A program made the translations under genes and the position numbers. Source: Pseudomonadota bacterium (GTDB lineage: Bacteria; Pseudomonadota; Gammaproteobacteria; Pseudomonadales; UBA5518). From it: a stretch of 18,865 nt of DNA. A model generated the notes under the pieces. The model was not told the origin of the DNA and did no database searches. It saw nothing but the letters and a program-made list of their open reading frames with translations. Positions 7,130-18,077 of this stretch are shown piece by piece. The DNA lies in the NCBI GenBank assembly GCA_022705125.1, contig JAKJFB010000013.1:1-18865 (forward strand). The letters are read 5' to 3'. Each line of letters starts with the position of its first letter. Positions within the stretch are counted from its first letter, which is position 1.

Positions 7130-7912
7130 TCAGGCTTCGCCGGAGGAAATCCATCGCGACGTCAGCGCGCGCGGCGAAAGGTACTTGGTCCTGGTCCAGC
7201 CCCCGTCAACGACGATCGACTGCCCGTTTATCATTTCGCCCCCCGCCGAACACAGGAAGGCGATGACGCTGGCGATGTCCTCGGCCTCGGCAAGGCGCGG
7301 ATAGGGCGTGGTTTCGACATTGACACGCTTGAACGTCTCGTCCTCGAAGCGATGGCGCACCATGTCCGTCATGGTGACGCCCGGCGCCACGCAATTGGAG
7401 CGGATGCCCATCGGGCCATACTCGCAGGCCATGTGCTCGGTGAGCGATTTCAGCCCGCCCTTCGCCGCCGAATAGGCGCCGCCGCGCTTGCCACCGATCA
7501 TCGCGAAGGTGGACGTCACGTTGACCACGCCCGAACCGGATTGCATGTGGGGGATCACCTCGCGCGCCAGGCGAAAGGGCGCGCGCAGCATGATGTCGAG
7601 GAAATAGTCGAGCGTGTCGTCGTCGGTCTCGTGCAGCGGCTTGGGGCTGCCGATGCCGGCGTTGTTGACGAGGAAGTCGATGCGCCCGAACCGTTCCAGC
7701 GCCTGGTCGACGATACGCTTCGGCGCGTCTTTCGCGGTGATATCGACAGACAAGGCCGCGAGCCGCCCGGGGTCGCCGATCGATTCTTCCAGTGCTTTGA
7801 GTTTTTCCGGGTCGCGCCCGATGCCAACGATCGCCATGCCCATGTCGTGGAGCATCCTGGCTGTTGCGAGGCCGATGCCGCTTCCCGCGCCCGTGATGAT
7901 TGCTACCTGCAT
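7130..7912 (-). CDS. Short-chain dehydrogenase/reductase (SDR), copy B
   Basis: 260 aa from the ATG at 7912, which puts MQVAIITGAGSGIG at the very N-terminus as usual for SDRs; an alternative ATG at 7945 would add 11 unremarkable residues. Seen: TGAGSGIG (7-14), NNAG (83-86), catalytic Ser134, Tyr147 and Lys151 (YSAAK), and NCVAPGVTMTDM. Arg33 after beta-2 instead of an acidic residue suggests NADP preference, in contrast to SDR copy A. The C-terminus continues about 20 residues beyond VVDGGW. It is convergent with the second dioxygenase and divergent from the Tim44-domain gene. It is not a recent duplicate of SDR copy A. It may be part of the same oxidative module, but strand and spacing do not prove this. 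Confidence 0.86.
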   Translation of the reverse strand: MQVAIITGAGSGIGLATARMLHDMGMAIVGIGRDPEKLKALEESIGDPGRLAALSVDITAKDAPKRIVDQALERFGRIDFLVNNAGIGSPKPLHETDDDTLDYFLDIMLRAPFRLAREVIPHMQSGSGVVNVTSTFAMIGGKRGGAYSAAKGGLKSLTEHMACEYGPMGIRSNCVAPGVTMTDMVRHRFEDETFKRVNVETTPYPRLAEAEDIASVIAFLCSAGGEMINGQSIVVDGGWTRTKYLSPRALTSRWISSGEA

Positions 7913-7972
7913 GACTGTTTTCCCGTCTGGTCCGTGATGGCTCATGCTGGGGCAAGCGCAAACGTCAATCAA

Positions 7973-7995
7973 GCTCCGGAGCCGCGTGCCGGAGC
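7973..7995. repeat. Inverted repeat in the divergent region between SDR B and the Tim44 gene
   Basis: GCTCCGG (7973-7979) and CCGGAGC (7989-7995) are exact inverted copies with a 9-base centre; the left copy is also part of a 10-bp palindrome (7973-7982). A TTGACT at 8006-8011 could be a -35 for the + gene, but no good -10 follows. It is a possible regulator site; no family is recognised. Confidence 0.3.
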
Positions 7996-8088
7996 AGCTG
8001 CAGTCTTGACTTGTGGCTGCGATGCCGCAGACTCACCGCCGGCATTGCACCGGCCGCCGGGCCATCGATTCGTCAACCGAGGTAATTC

Positions 8089-8985
8089 ATGAAGGCGTTG
8101 TGGTCGACACTCGTTGTCATTCTGTTCAGCTTCACCATGGTCATGGAAGAGGCCCACGCCAAGCGCATGGGCGGCGGCAAGTCTTTCGGTCGCAGCTACC
8201 AGAGCGCGCCGGCCCCGGCCAGGAACGCGGCCGACGCCCCGGCCCAGCGTCAACAGGCCGATGCGGCCAAGCCGGCCCAGCAGCAGGGTGCCGCGAAGGG
8301 TGGGCTGATGGGTGGTCTGCTTGGCGGGCTGCTGGTGGGCGGCCTGTTTGCGGCCCTGTTCGCCGGTGGCGCTTTCGAAGGGCTGCAGTTGATGGACATC
8401 CTGATCATCGCCGCCCTGGCGTTCATCATCTTCAAGGTGATCCGCGGCCTGCGCCCGGGCCCCGCCGCGGGCCGCTCATCGGCGCCACAGCCGGCTTACG
8501 CCGGCGCGGGCCGGCAGATGCCGCCGCAGCCTGCGTCCCAGCCGGTATTCGGTGCCCGTCGCGAGGCGCCGGTCGCCGCGCCGGTGGCAGGCAGCCACGC
8601 CGTGCCCTTCAACCTGCCGCCGGGCTTTGATGCCCCGGCCTTCATCGCGGGCGCCACGGAGCACTACCGTATCCTGCAGGATGCCTGGAACCGTAACGAC
8701 CTGCCTACGATCCGGGAGTACATGACCCCCGAGCTGTACGCCGAGTTGAGCGCCGAGCGTGCCAGCCTTGCCGTCGCGCCGCAGACCGAGGTGCTCAGCC
8801 TGAACGCGGAGCTGGTACGTGCCGATCAGCTGTTCGGCAATGCCGAGGTCAGCATCCGATTCAGCGGCCGTTGCCGCGATCTCGCCGAAGGCGTGGAAGA
8901 GGATATTGTCGACGTGTGGCACCTGGAGCGTGACTTCACCAGGGGCGATGCGCCCTGGTTCATCACGGGCATGCAGTCGGAGTAA
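8089..8985 (+). CDS. Exported Tim44-domain membrane protein
   Basis: 298 aa. The N-terminus is a signal peptide, with a basic start, a hydrophobic core to about residue 19, and AHA before a likely cut at 24/25. A Pro/Ala/Gln-rich linker follows, then a glycine-rich hydrophobic segment (72-94) and a second one (99-119, LMDILIIAALAFIIFKVIRG) that probably span the inner membrane. After another Pro/Ala linker, residues about 180-298 form a Tim44-like domain (PAFIAGATEHYRILQDAWN, LPTIREYMTPELYAEL, then a beta-rich half). Mitochondrial Tim44 tethers the import motor; bacterial homologues are common in proteobacteria and mostly uncharacterised. GAGG at 8079-8082 is the ribosome site. It appears monocistronic, between a divergent SDR and the convergent purT. 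Confidence 0.82.
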   Translation: MKALWSTLVVILFSFTMVMEEAHAKRMGGGKSFGRSYQSAPAPARNAADAPAQRQQADAAKPAQQQGAAKGGLMGGLLGGLLVGGLFAALFAGGAFEGLQLMDILIIAALAFIIFKVIRGLRPGPAAGRSSAPQPAYAGAGRQMPPQPASQPVFGARREAPVAAPVAGSHAVPFNLPPGFDAPAFIAGATEHYRILQDAWNRNDLPTIREYMTPELYAELSAERASLAVAPQTEVLSLNAELVRADQLFGNAEVSIRFSGRCRDLAEGVEEDIVDVWHLERDFTRGDAPWFITGMQSE

Positions 8986-9036
8986 TCCATTTCCGCCATT
9001 GCGCCGTGCAGCCGCCTGCGCTGAATGGTGTTGCGG

Positions 9037-9076
9037 CCGGGCTTGCCCGGGCCTGGACGCCCGCGCGGGCGTCCAG
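9037..9076. terminator. Two adjacent perfect GC-rich hairpins after the Tim44 gene
   Basis: CCGGGC (9037-9042), TT, GCCCGG (9045-9050) is followed at 9053-9076 by a perfect 24-bp palindrome whose half is CTGGACGCCCGC. They lie 52-91 bases after the Tim44-gene stop and before the convergent purT stop at 9192. There is no U-tract in either direction. A bidirectional transcript end is the simplest reading. Confidence 0.45.
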
Positions 9077-9155
9077 CACATTGGCCAGCTTGCCGCTGCA
9101 ATAGGCGAGGCCGCTGGAGTAATTGCCCAGGTTCTGCAGGTCCTCCTGCTCCCGC

Positions 9156-9173
9156 TGACGCGCTCGCGCGTCA
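9156..9173. terminator. Perfect 7-bp hairpin just downstream of purT
   Basis: TGACGCG (9156-9162), loop CTCG, CGCGTCA (9167-9173). It begins 18 bases past the purT stop on the minus strand. There is no U-tract, so it is a weak terminator or 3' stabiliser for the gcvP-purT message. Confidence 0.4.
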
Positions 9174-9191
9174 CGCGGGACGTTGACAGTT

Positions 9192-10385
9192 CTACAGCTC
9201 GACCCGGATGGCGGCGACGACGTCGCGCGCCTTGGCGCGTGCCTCGTCGATGCTGGCCCCGAGTGCCAGCCCGACGCCGAGACGGCGCGAACCATGCACC
9301 TCGGGCTTGCCGAAGAGCTTGAGGTCGGTGTCGGGATGCGCCAGCGCCGTACCCAGGTTGCCGAAGCGCATATCGGCGGAATCGCCCTTGACCAGCAGGG
9401 CGCAGGAGGCGGCCGGCCCGTGCTGGCGGATGGCGGGGACGGGCAGGCCGAGGATGGCGCGGGCATGCAGCGCGAACTCGGAAAGTTGCTGTGAGATCAG
9501 CGTCACGAGGCCGGTGTCGTGCGGACGCGGCGATACCTCGCTGAACCAGACCTCATCGCCCTTCACGAAGAGCTCCACGCCGAAGATGCCCCAGCCGCCA
9601 AGCGCGGTGGTGATCCCTTCCGCGATGTGCTGTGCTTGCGCCAGCGCCTTGGCCGACATGGGCTGTGGCTGCCAGGACTCGCGGTAGTCGCCGTCGATCT
9701 GCAGGTGGCCGATGGGATCGCAGAAGCTGGTGCCACCGGCATGACGCACGGTGAGCAGCGTGATCTCGTAGTCGAAATCGATGAAGCCCTCGACGATGAC
9801 GCGCCCCGCGCCGGCGCGACCGCCCGCCTGGGCATAGTCCCAGGACGACTGCACGTCGGCCTCGGCGCGCAGCACGCTCTGGCCCTTGCCGGACGAGGAC
9901 ATGACCGGCTTCACCACGCAGGGAAAGCCGACCTCGCGCACGGCGGCCGCGAAGCTGGCGTAGTCGTCGGCGAAGCGATAGGAGGAGGTGGCCAGGCCCA
10001 GTTCCTCGGCCGCCAGGCGACGGATGCCCTCACGGTGCATGGTCAGGCGCGCGGCACGCGCCGTGGGCACCACGCGCTGGCCCTCGGCCTCGAGCTGCAC
10101 CAGGGAGTCGGTGGCGATGGCCTCGATTTCCGGCACCACCAGGTGGGGCTTTTCCTCGAGGATGACGCGACGCAGCGCCACCGGATCCAGCATGTCGATG
10201 ACGTGGCTGCGGTCGGCAACCTGCATGCCGGGGGCGTTGGCGTAGCGGTCCACCGCGATCACCTCGCAGCCGAGTCGCTTGAGCTCGATGACGACCTCGC
10301 GGCCGAGCTCGCCGGCACCGCAGAACAGCACGCGGGTGGCGCCAGCGGCGAAGGGGGTACCCAGGGTCAGGGCGGAGTCGGACAT
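9192..10385 (-). CDS. purT: Formate-dependent phosphoribosylglycinamide formyltransferase (PurT)
   Basis: 397 aa, against 392 in E. coli. PurT makes formyl-GAR from GAR, formate and ATP, the folate-independent version of purine synthesis step 3. Seen: N-terminal GAGELGREV (near 23-31) and [49 protein letters not shown]-grasp [46 protein letters not shown] and [19 protein letters not shown] carrying the Mg/ATP ligands; C-terminal [18 protein letters not shown]. These match PurT rather than the related PurK. The ATG at 10385 is chosen over the upstream in-frame start at 10412 because AAAGGAAA lies just before it. It follows gcvP by 27 bp on the same strand, so co-transcription is likely. Confidence 0.95.
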   Translation of the reverse strand: MSDSALTLGTPFAAGATRVLFCGAGELGREVVIELKRLGCEVIAVDRYANAPGMQVADRSHVIDMLDPVALRRVILEEKPHLVVPEIEAIATDSLVQLEAEGQRVVPTARAARLTMHREGIRRLAAEELGLATSSYRFADDYASFAAAVREVGFPCVVKPVMSSSGKGQSVLRAEADVQSSWDYAQAGGRAGAGRVIVEGFIDFDYEITLLTVRHAGGTSFCDPIGHLQIDGDYRESWQPQPMSAKALAQAQHIAEGITTALGGWGIFGVELFVKGDEVWFSEVSPRPHDTGLVTLISQQLSEFALHARAILGLPVPAIRQHGPAASCALLVKGDSADMRFGNLGTALAHPDTDLKLFGKPEVHGSRRLGVGLALGASIDEARAKARDVVAAIRVEL

Positions 10386-10412
10386 TGACGGTTTCCTTTG
10401 CGTTTCCACCAC

Positions 10413-13319
<2,907 letters not shown>

Positions 13320-13375
13320 GGCTTCACTCGGAAAGGCCGTGCGAGGGCGGCGGAGCGGGTTCCGGAAAGCGCCGT

Positions 13376-13404
13376 ATTTAACCACAGCGTCCGGGCCCTG
13401 CCGA
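13376..13404 (-). promoter_or_regulatory. Weak candidate promoter for gcvP
   Basis: On the minus strand, TCGGCA (13404-13399) and TTAAAT (13381-13376) each match 4 of 6 consensus bases with a 17-bp spacer. It would start the message near 13369, giving a leader of about 50 bases, too short for a glycine riboswitch. The rest of the 150-bp divergent gap holds only a 5-bp hairpin (13401-13417). Confidence 0.3.
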
Positions 13405-13469
13405 ATGCGGATTTCGGGAAAAAGAGCCGGTCCGTCGCCGCTTGAGCCGCGGCCCGCATTGTCCGTAAC

Positions 13470-14588
13470 ATGGCGCGCAACAGCCCTGTCATTCCAGGTC
13501 CCGCTCCTCAAGTGCCCCAATTGCGCAGGAAGCCCCGCGTCCCGCGGCATCGACCGCCGGGTCTCAAGAATTCGGCGCTGCCACGGCTCACGCTGCGGAT
13601 CATGGCGGCGGCCGTCGTGCTCCTTCTGGTGACCATCGTCAGCACTTTCGGCTTCTACCGCGCGGCCAGCGGCCAGACCGACTTCTGGGGCGCGCTGTAC
13701 ATGGCGCTGATCACGATCTCCACGGTGGGCTACGCCGAGGCAGTGCCGCTCGAGAGCGCGGGCGACCGCATATTCGCCGGCGTGATCTCGATCGTGGGAT
13801 TCGGTGCGTTGACCTTCATGTTCACCAGCCTCTCGATGTTCTTCCTCGAGAAGGATCTCGACCACACGATCCGGAGACGCCGCATGGAGAAGCAGATCGC
13901 CAAGCTCAGGGGCCACTACATCGTGTGCGGTTTCGGCCGTGTCGGGCGCAATACCGCCTATGAGCTGCAGCTGACCGGGCGGCGCTTCGTCGCGATCGAC
14001 CTGGCCGAGGAGCGATTCGCGGAGCATGGCGAACGGTTCCCGGGGCTGCTGTGGCTGCACGGCGACGCCTCCGATGACGAACTGCTGCTGGCGGCGGATA
14101 TCGGCGATGCCGCCGGCGTGTTCGCGGTGACCGGTGATGACTCGCGCAACCTCATGATCACGCTCACCGCCAGGCAGCTGAACCCGGCCGTGCGCGTGGT
14201 GGCGCGCGCCCACGAGGTGCGCAATATCGCGAAGATGCGCAAGGGCGGGGCGGACGACGTGATCTCGCCCGATTTCACCGGCGGCATGCGCATCGCCTCG
14301 GCAATGCTGCGCCCGCATGCGGTGACGTTCCTCGATGAAATGCTGCGCTCCGATCGCGTCCTGCGCGTGGAAGAGGTGCACATACCGGAGACGTTCCGCC
14401 CGACCGCGCTCGGCGCGGTGTGCCGCCGCGCCAGCGAATACGTGCTGCTCGCGGTGCGCGACGGAGGCGCGTGGGCCTTCAATCCGGAAGAGGACTACGT
14501 GCTCACGCCGGGGCAGGTGATCATCGCGATGGCGAGCACGCGCGGTCGGGAAGACATCGAGGCCTGCATCGCGGACCACCTGGGCTGA
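13470..14588 (+). CDS. Two-transmembrane potassium channel with RCK (TrkA-N/TrkA-C) domain
   Basis: 372 aa. An N-terminal basic/proline-rich tail (1-40) precedes TM1 (about 42-63), the pore helix and selectivity filter TISTVGYAE (82-90, with TVGY at 85-88), and TM2 (about 101-125). A cytoplasmic RCK domain follows: [18 protein letters not shown] with GFGRVG at 154-159 and Asp177 after beta-2 (AIDLAEE), then a TrkA-C-like end. It resembles MthK and Kch: a K+ channel gated by a ligand, nucleotide or Ca2+ bound at the RCK ring, in the inner membrane. No clear ribosome site precedes the ATG at 13470; GTG at 13512 or TTG at 13521 are alternatives that would trim the unusual tail. It is divergent from gcvP and convergent with lutC, with only 6 bp between their stops. 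Confidence 0.9.
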   Translation: MARNSPVIPGPAPQVPQLRRKPRVPRHRPPGLKNSALPRLTLRIMAAAVVLLLVTIVSTFGFYRAASGQTDFWGALYMALITISTVGYAEAVPLESAGDRIFAGVISIVGFGALTFMFTSLSMFFLEKDLDHTIRRRRMEKQIAKLRGHYIVCGFGRVGRNTAYELQLTGRRFVAIDLAEERFAEHGERFPGLLWLHGDASDDELLLAADIGDAAGVFAVTGDDSRNLMITLTARQLNPAVRVVARAHEVRNIAKMRKGGADDVISPDFTGGMRIASAMLRPHAVTFLDEMLRSDRVLRVEEVHIPETFRPTALGAVCRRASEYVLLAVRDGGAWAFNPEEDYVLTPGQVIIAMASTRGREDIEACIADHLG

Positions 14589-14594
14589 GAGGCC

Positions 14595-15185
14595 TCAGAC
14601 AACCAGCGCGTGCAACTCCACGGGGCCGTGCACGCCGGTCGCGAACGTCATGGCCACGTCGGCCGATGTCGAGGGCCCGGCCGCGAGGCACAGTCCGCGC
14701 GGCAGGCGGCTGCCGAAGCGTGCGCGCACCAGGGTCCAGAAGTCGTCCAGCGTGGCCACGATGTCGGCCGCGCGCACCACGACCACCAGCCGCTCGGGCA
14801 GGAAGTTCAGCGCCATCGGCGCGCCGGCGCGCGGATGCAGGGCCAGCGCGCCCGTCTCGGCAACGCCGGCCATGGCTGTGGTCACGGCCAGCGAGGCCTG
14901 CGCTCGCGTGTGCGCGGGCGCGCACCGCAGGCGCGGTGCGCTGGCCCATGGCAGCGCGGCCAGCAGATCGTCCGCGGATGTCACCACGGCCAGCGGGCCG
15001 CCTTCCGGCGGCGCAAAGCGCGCCTGCAGCCACGCGGGAATGTCCGCGGGCGAGCCCAGTCGCGCCCAGCTGCCGTTCTGGGCGGCAAAACGCGCGCCGA
15101 AGGCCTCGACCGCGTCGCCCGCTATCACGGGGCGCGGCGCACCCGCGCGCAACGCCGCGTAAGCCGCATCGCGCGCGTTGTTCAC
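14595..15185 (-). CDS. lutC: LUD-domain protein LutC, lactate utilization complex
   Basis: 196 aa from a GTG at 15185, which overlaps the lutB stop as GTGA and has CCGGAG just upstream; the longer open frame is antisense or out of frame within lutB. Seen: VTSADDLLAALPW, then the LUD core VAETGALALHPRAGAPMALNFLPERLVVVV, a DDFWTLVRARFG helix, and the C-terminal LAAGPSTSADVAMTFATGVHGPVELHALVV, which is highly typical of LutC/YkgG. With LutA and LutB it forms the cytoplasmic iron-sulfur system that oxidises L-lactate to pyruvate; the role of LutC itself is unsettled. It is somewhat shorter than the Bacillus protein. Confidence 0.9.
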   Translation of the reverse strand: MNNARDAAYAALRAGAPRPVIAGDAVEAFGARFAAQNGSWARLGSPADIPAWLQARFAPPEGGPLAVVTSADDLLAALPWASAPRLRCAPAHTRAQASLAVTTAMAGVAETGALALHPRAGAPMALNFLPERLVVVVRAADIVATLDDFWTLVRARFGSRLPRGLCLAAGPSTSADVAMTFATGVHGPVELHALVV

Positions 15186-16615
15186 AGTCGTTGCTCCGGG
15201 TCGCGGGCGCCGTGCACTTTCTGCCAGTGCCCGAGGAAGGTGTGCCCCTGCGGCACGGGCAGGCGCCGGCCCGCGCCCCAGCCGGAAAGCAGCGGCAGCT
15301 TCGCGAGCAGCGCGGGGTGGCGCGACAGCCAGCCGAGCAGCGGGCGACCCAGCGCCGCAGCCACGCGGTAAAGCGCCGGGAAACGGAACAGCGTCATCAT
15401 CGCGCTCACGCCCGCGCGCCACGCCGGCGGCGTGAGGCCCTGCGCCGCGGCATCGTCGCGCAGTTGGCGCAGGTGCTCGGGCAGCGGGATGCGCATCGGG
15501 CAGGCTTCCTCGCAGCGCCCGCAGGCGGTGCAGGCGTTGGGCAGTTCGCGCGCCTGATCGAGACCCGTCAGCAGTGGCGTCAGCACCGAGCCCATCGGGC
15601 CGGGATAGACCCAACCATAGGCATGGCCGCCGACGTGGCGGTAGATCGGGCAGTGGTTCAGGCAGGCGCCGCAGCGGATGCAGCGCAGCATGCTGCGGTA
15701 CTTGCCCCCGAGCAGCGCGCGGCGACCGTTGTCGAGCAGCACGACGTGGAATTCATCGGGTCCGTCGGGGTCTTCGGCGCCGCGCGGCCCGCTGTAGAAG
15801 GTGGTGTAGACGCTGGTGACCTGCCCGGTCGCGCTGCGGCACAGCACGCGGTGCAGCGCGCCGGCATCCTCGAGCGTGGGCACCAGCTTCTCGATTCCGG
15901 TCACCACGATGTGCACGCGCGGCAGCGTGCTGCACAGATCGCCGTTGCCCTCGTTGGTGACCAGCATCACCGAGCCGGTCTCCGCGACCAGGCAGTTGGC
16001 GCCGGTGATGCCGGCGTCGGCCGCCAGGAAACGCTCGCGCAGCACGCTGCGCGCCTCGCGCACGATGCCCTGCACCTGCGACAGGTCGCGCTCGCCGCGC
16101 GCGTGGCGCTCGCGGAACAGTTGCGCGACCTGCTCCTTCGACTTGTGCAGCGCCGGGGCGATGATGTGGCTCGGCGGCTCGCCGGCCTGCTGGATGATGT
16201 ACTCGCCGAGGTCGGTCTCGACCACCTCGAGCCCGGCGGCCTCGAGCGCTTCGTTCAGCGCGGTCTCCTCGCCGACCATCGACTTGCCCTTGATCACGCG
16301 CCGCGCGCCCGCGGCGCTGCAGATGCCGGTGACGATGCGGTTCAGGTCGGCGGCGGTGGCGGCGTGGTGCACATGGCCGCCGCGTTCCGTGACGCGGGTC
16401 TCGAAGTCGGTGAGGTAGCTGTCGAGGTGCTCCAGCGTGTGGTCCTTCATGCGCACCGCGTAGTCGCGCATCGCCTCGAAGTCGGGGGTCTGGGCCAGCA
16501 CGCCGGTGCGCATCGCCGGCAGGAACAGGGCCACGGCGTTCAGCACCGGTTGCAGCTGTGCGTCGTTCAGCGCTGCGTGCGCGTTGGCGACGAACTGTTC
16601 GCTGCTGTGGCGCAT
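15182..16615 (-). CDS. lutB: Iron-sulfur protein LutB, lactate utilization complex
   Basis: 477 aa, the normal length. An N-terminal LUD domain (about 70-300) includes VIKGKSMVGEETALNEALEA, ETDLGEYIIQ and ANCLVAETGSVMLVTNEGN. Two ferredoxin-type 4Fe-4S motifs follow: CIRCGACLNHCP (Cys312, 315, 318, 322) and CTACGRCEEACP (Cys362, 365, 368, 372). A C-terminal region (about 390-477) resembles the family's DUF3390. It transfers electrons in lactate oxidation. The ATG overlaps the lutA stop (TGATG), and lutC begins within the lutB stop, so all three are translationally coupled. The frame continues upstream through lutA, but that part is a shadow. Confidence 0.95.
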   Translation of the reverse strand: MRHSSEQFVANAHAALNDAQLQPVLNAVALFLPAMRTGVLAQTPDFEAMRDYAVRMKDHTLEHLDSYLTDFETRVTERGGHVHHAATAADLNRIVTGICSAAGARRVIKGKSMVGEETALNEALEAAGLEVVETDLGEYIIQQAGEPPSHIIAPALHKSKEQVAQLFRERHARGERDLSQVQGIVREARSVLRERFLAADAGITGANCLVAETGSVMLVTNEGNGDLCSTLPRVHIVVTGIEKLVPTLEDAGALHRVLCRSATGQVTSVYTTFYSGPRGAEDPDGPDEFHVVLLDNGRRALLGGKYRSMLRCIRCGACLNHCPIYRHVGGHAYGWVYPGPMGSVLTPLLTGLDQARELPNACTACGRCEEACPMRIPLPEHLRQLRDDAAAQGLTPPAWRAGVSAMMTLFRFPALYRVAAALGRPLLGWLSRHPALLAKLPLLSGWGAGRRLPVPQGHTFLGHWQKVHGARDPEQRL

Positions 16616-17388
16616 CAGGGCTGCTCCTCGCCGAGCGCGGCGCGGTCCAGCCGTGCGGCCAGCAGCTCGCTCACGTGGCGAAATTCCAGGGACTTGCCGG
16701 CAGCCTGCGCGCGGCCGCACAGGTGCAGCAGGCAACCGAGGTCGCCGCCGACCAGCATGTCGGCGCCCGCGGCCAGTGCATTGCCGAGCTTCTCGTCGGC
16801 CATCGCGACGGAGATTTCCGGGAGCTTGGCGCAGAAGGTGCCGCCGAAGCCGCAGCAGACCTCGGTGCCCTGCATTTCGGTCAGTGTCACGCCCGCCGCG
16901 GCGAGCAGCTGCCGCGGCTGCGCCCGGATGCCGAGCTCGCGCAGGCCGGCGCAGCTGTCGTGGTAGGTGATCGTGCGCGCCGCGGTGCCACGCGTCGGCG
17001 CGGGAGCGAAATGCATCACCTCGGCGAGGAAGGCCGTGAGCTCGAAGGTCTTTGCGCCGAGCGCCTGCGCGCGCTCGCGCCACCGCGGATCATCGGCGAA
17101 CAGCCGCGGGTAGTGGTCGCGGATCATGCCGGCGCAGGAGCCAGACGGCGCGACCACGTAGTCGAAGTCCTCGAACGTGCGGATGAGGCCTTGCGCCACC
17201 GGGCGCGCACTGGCGATCGCGCCGCTGTTGTAGCCGGGCTGGCCGCAGCAGGATTGCGCGAGCGGCACATGGACCTCGCAGCCCGCGGCGCGCAGCAGTT
17301 CCACGCTGGCCTCGGCCACGGCCGGACGGAAAACGTTGGCGAGGCAGGTCACGAACAGCGCGATGCGCGGAGGCGAGGGAGCCGGCAT
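16615..17388 (-). CDS. lutA: Cysteine-rich Fe-S subunit LutA, lactate utilization complex
   Basis: 257 aa from the ATG at 17388; the frame is open to an ATG at 17448, but GAGG about 10 bases before 17388 and the usual start (MPAPSPPRIALFVTCLAN) favour the shorter form. Two CCG domains are visible: Cys15, then SCCGQPGYNSG (47-56) and Cys85; and HDSCAGLRELG (Cys146), then VCCGFGGTF (Cys178-179), Cys219 and Cys224. CCG domains bind unusual Fe-S clusters in LutA, GlcF and heterodisulfide reductase. It is the first gene of lutABC. No lactate permease or LutR/LldR-type regulator lies in the window. Confidence 0.94.
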   Translation of the reverse strand: MPAPSPPRIALFVTCLANVFRPAVAEASVELLRAAGCEVHVPLAQSCCGQPGYNSGAIASARPVAQGLIRTFEDFDYVVAPSGSCAGMIRDHYPRLFADDPRWRERAQALGAKTFELTAFLAEVMHFAPAPTRGTAARTITYHDSCAGLRELGIRAQPRQLLAAAGVTLTEMQGTEVCCGFGGTFCAKLPEISVAMADEKLGNALAAGADMLVGGDLGCLLHLCGRAQAAGKSLEFRHVSELLAARLDRAALGEEQP

Positions 17389-17416
17389 TGGGGTGTGCCT
17401 CGGTTCGATGGGAGGC

Positions 17417-17458
17417 AGTATATCCGGCAATTGCACGTGGGTCCGCATTCACGCGGAC
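17417..17458 (-). promoter_or_regulatory. Hairpin and candidate -10 upstream of lutA
   Basis: GTCCGC (17441-17446) and GCGGAC (17453-17458) form a perfect 6-bp stem 17-34 bases past the greB stop. On the minus strand it is followed by CACGTG and CAATTG and then TATACT (17422-17417, 5 of 6 for a -10), with no convincing -35. It may separate greB from a lutABC promoter that needs an activator. Confidence 0.35.
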
Positions 17459-17474
17459 AGGAGCGGTTGCAGGA

Positions 17475-17981
<507 letters not shown>

Positions 17982-18022
17982 GCGAATCCTCCGGGGGGTT
18001 GCGGCGCCGCGCCGGCGCCATC

Positions 18023-18031
18023 TGGTAGACT
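18023..18031 (+). promoter_or_regulatory. Candidate extended -10 for the M23 peptidase gene
   Basis: TGGTAGACT carries the TG dinucleotide one base before a 4-of-6 -10 hexamer (18026-18031). The upstream region is pure GC with no -35. It sits in the 96-bp divergent gap with greB. Confidence 0.3.
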
Positions 18032-18077
18032 GCACTCTATCCACCAAACTGCCGCATTGACCAGAACGCCAGTGCCG

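Noticed and set aside
3622..7912. Mobile-element origin of the duplicated dioxygenase block
   Set aside because: No transposase, flanking repeats, tRNA or clear base-composition shift is visible. At about 53% identity the two copies are old paralogs, not a recent duplication.
13320..13469. Glycine riboswitch in front of gcvP
   Set aside because: No tandem aptamer-like conserved elements are seen, and the candidate promoter leaves a leader of only about 50 bases.
13320..14579. Open frame extending gcvP upstream by 420 codons
   Set aside because: GcvP homology begins at 13319 and the extension is antisense to the potassium channel gene, so it is an accident of high GC.
14420..16966. 848-codon + strand frame across the lut genes
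   Set aside because: Its translation is Arg/Ala/Pro-rich low complexity and it is antisense to lutC and lutB, which have clear motifs and coupled starts.
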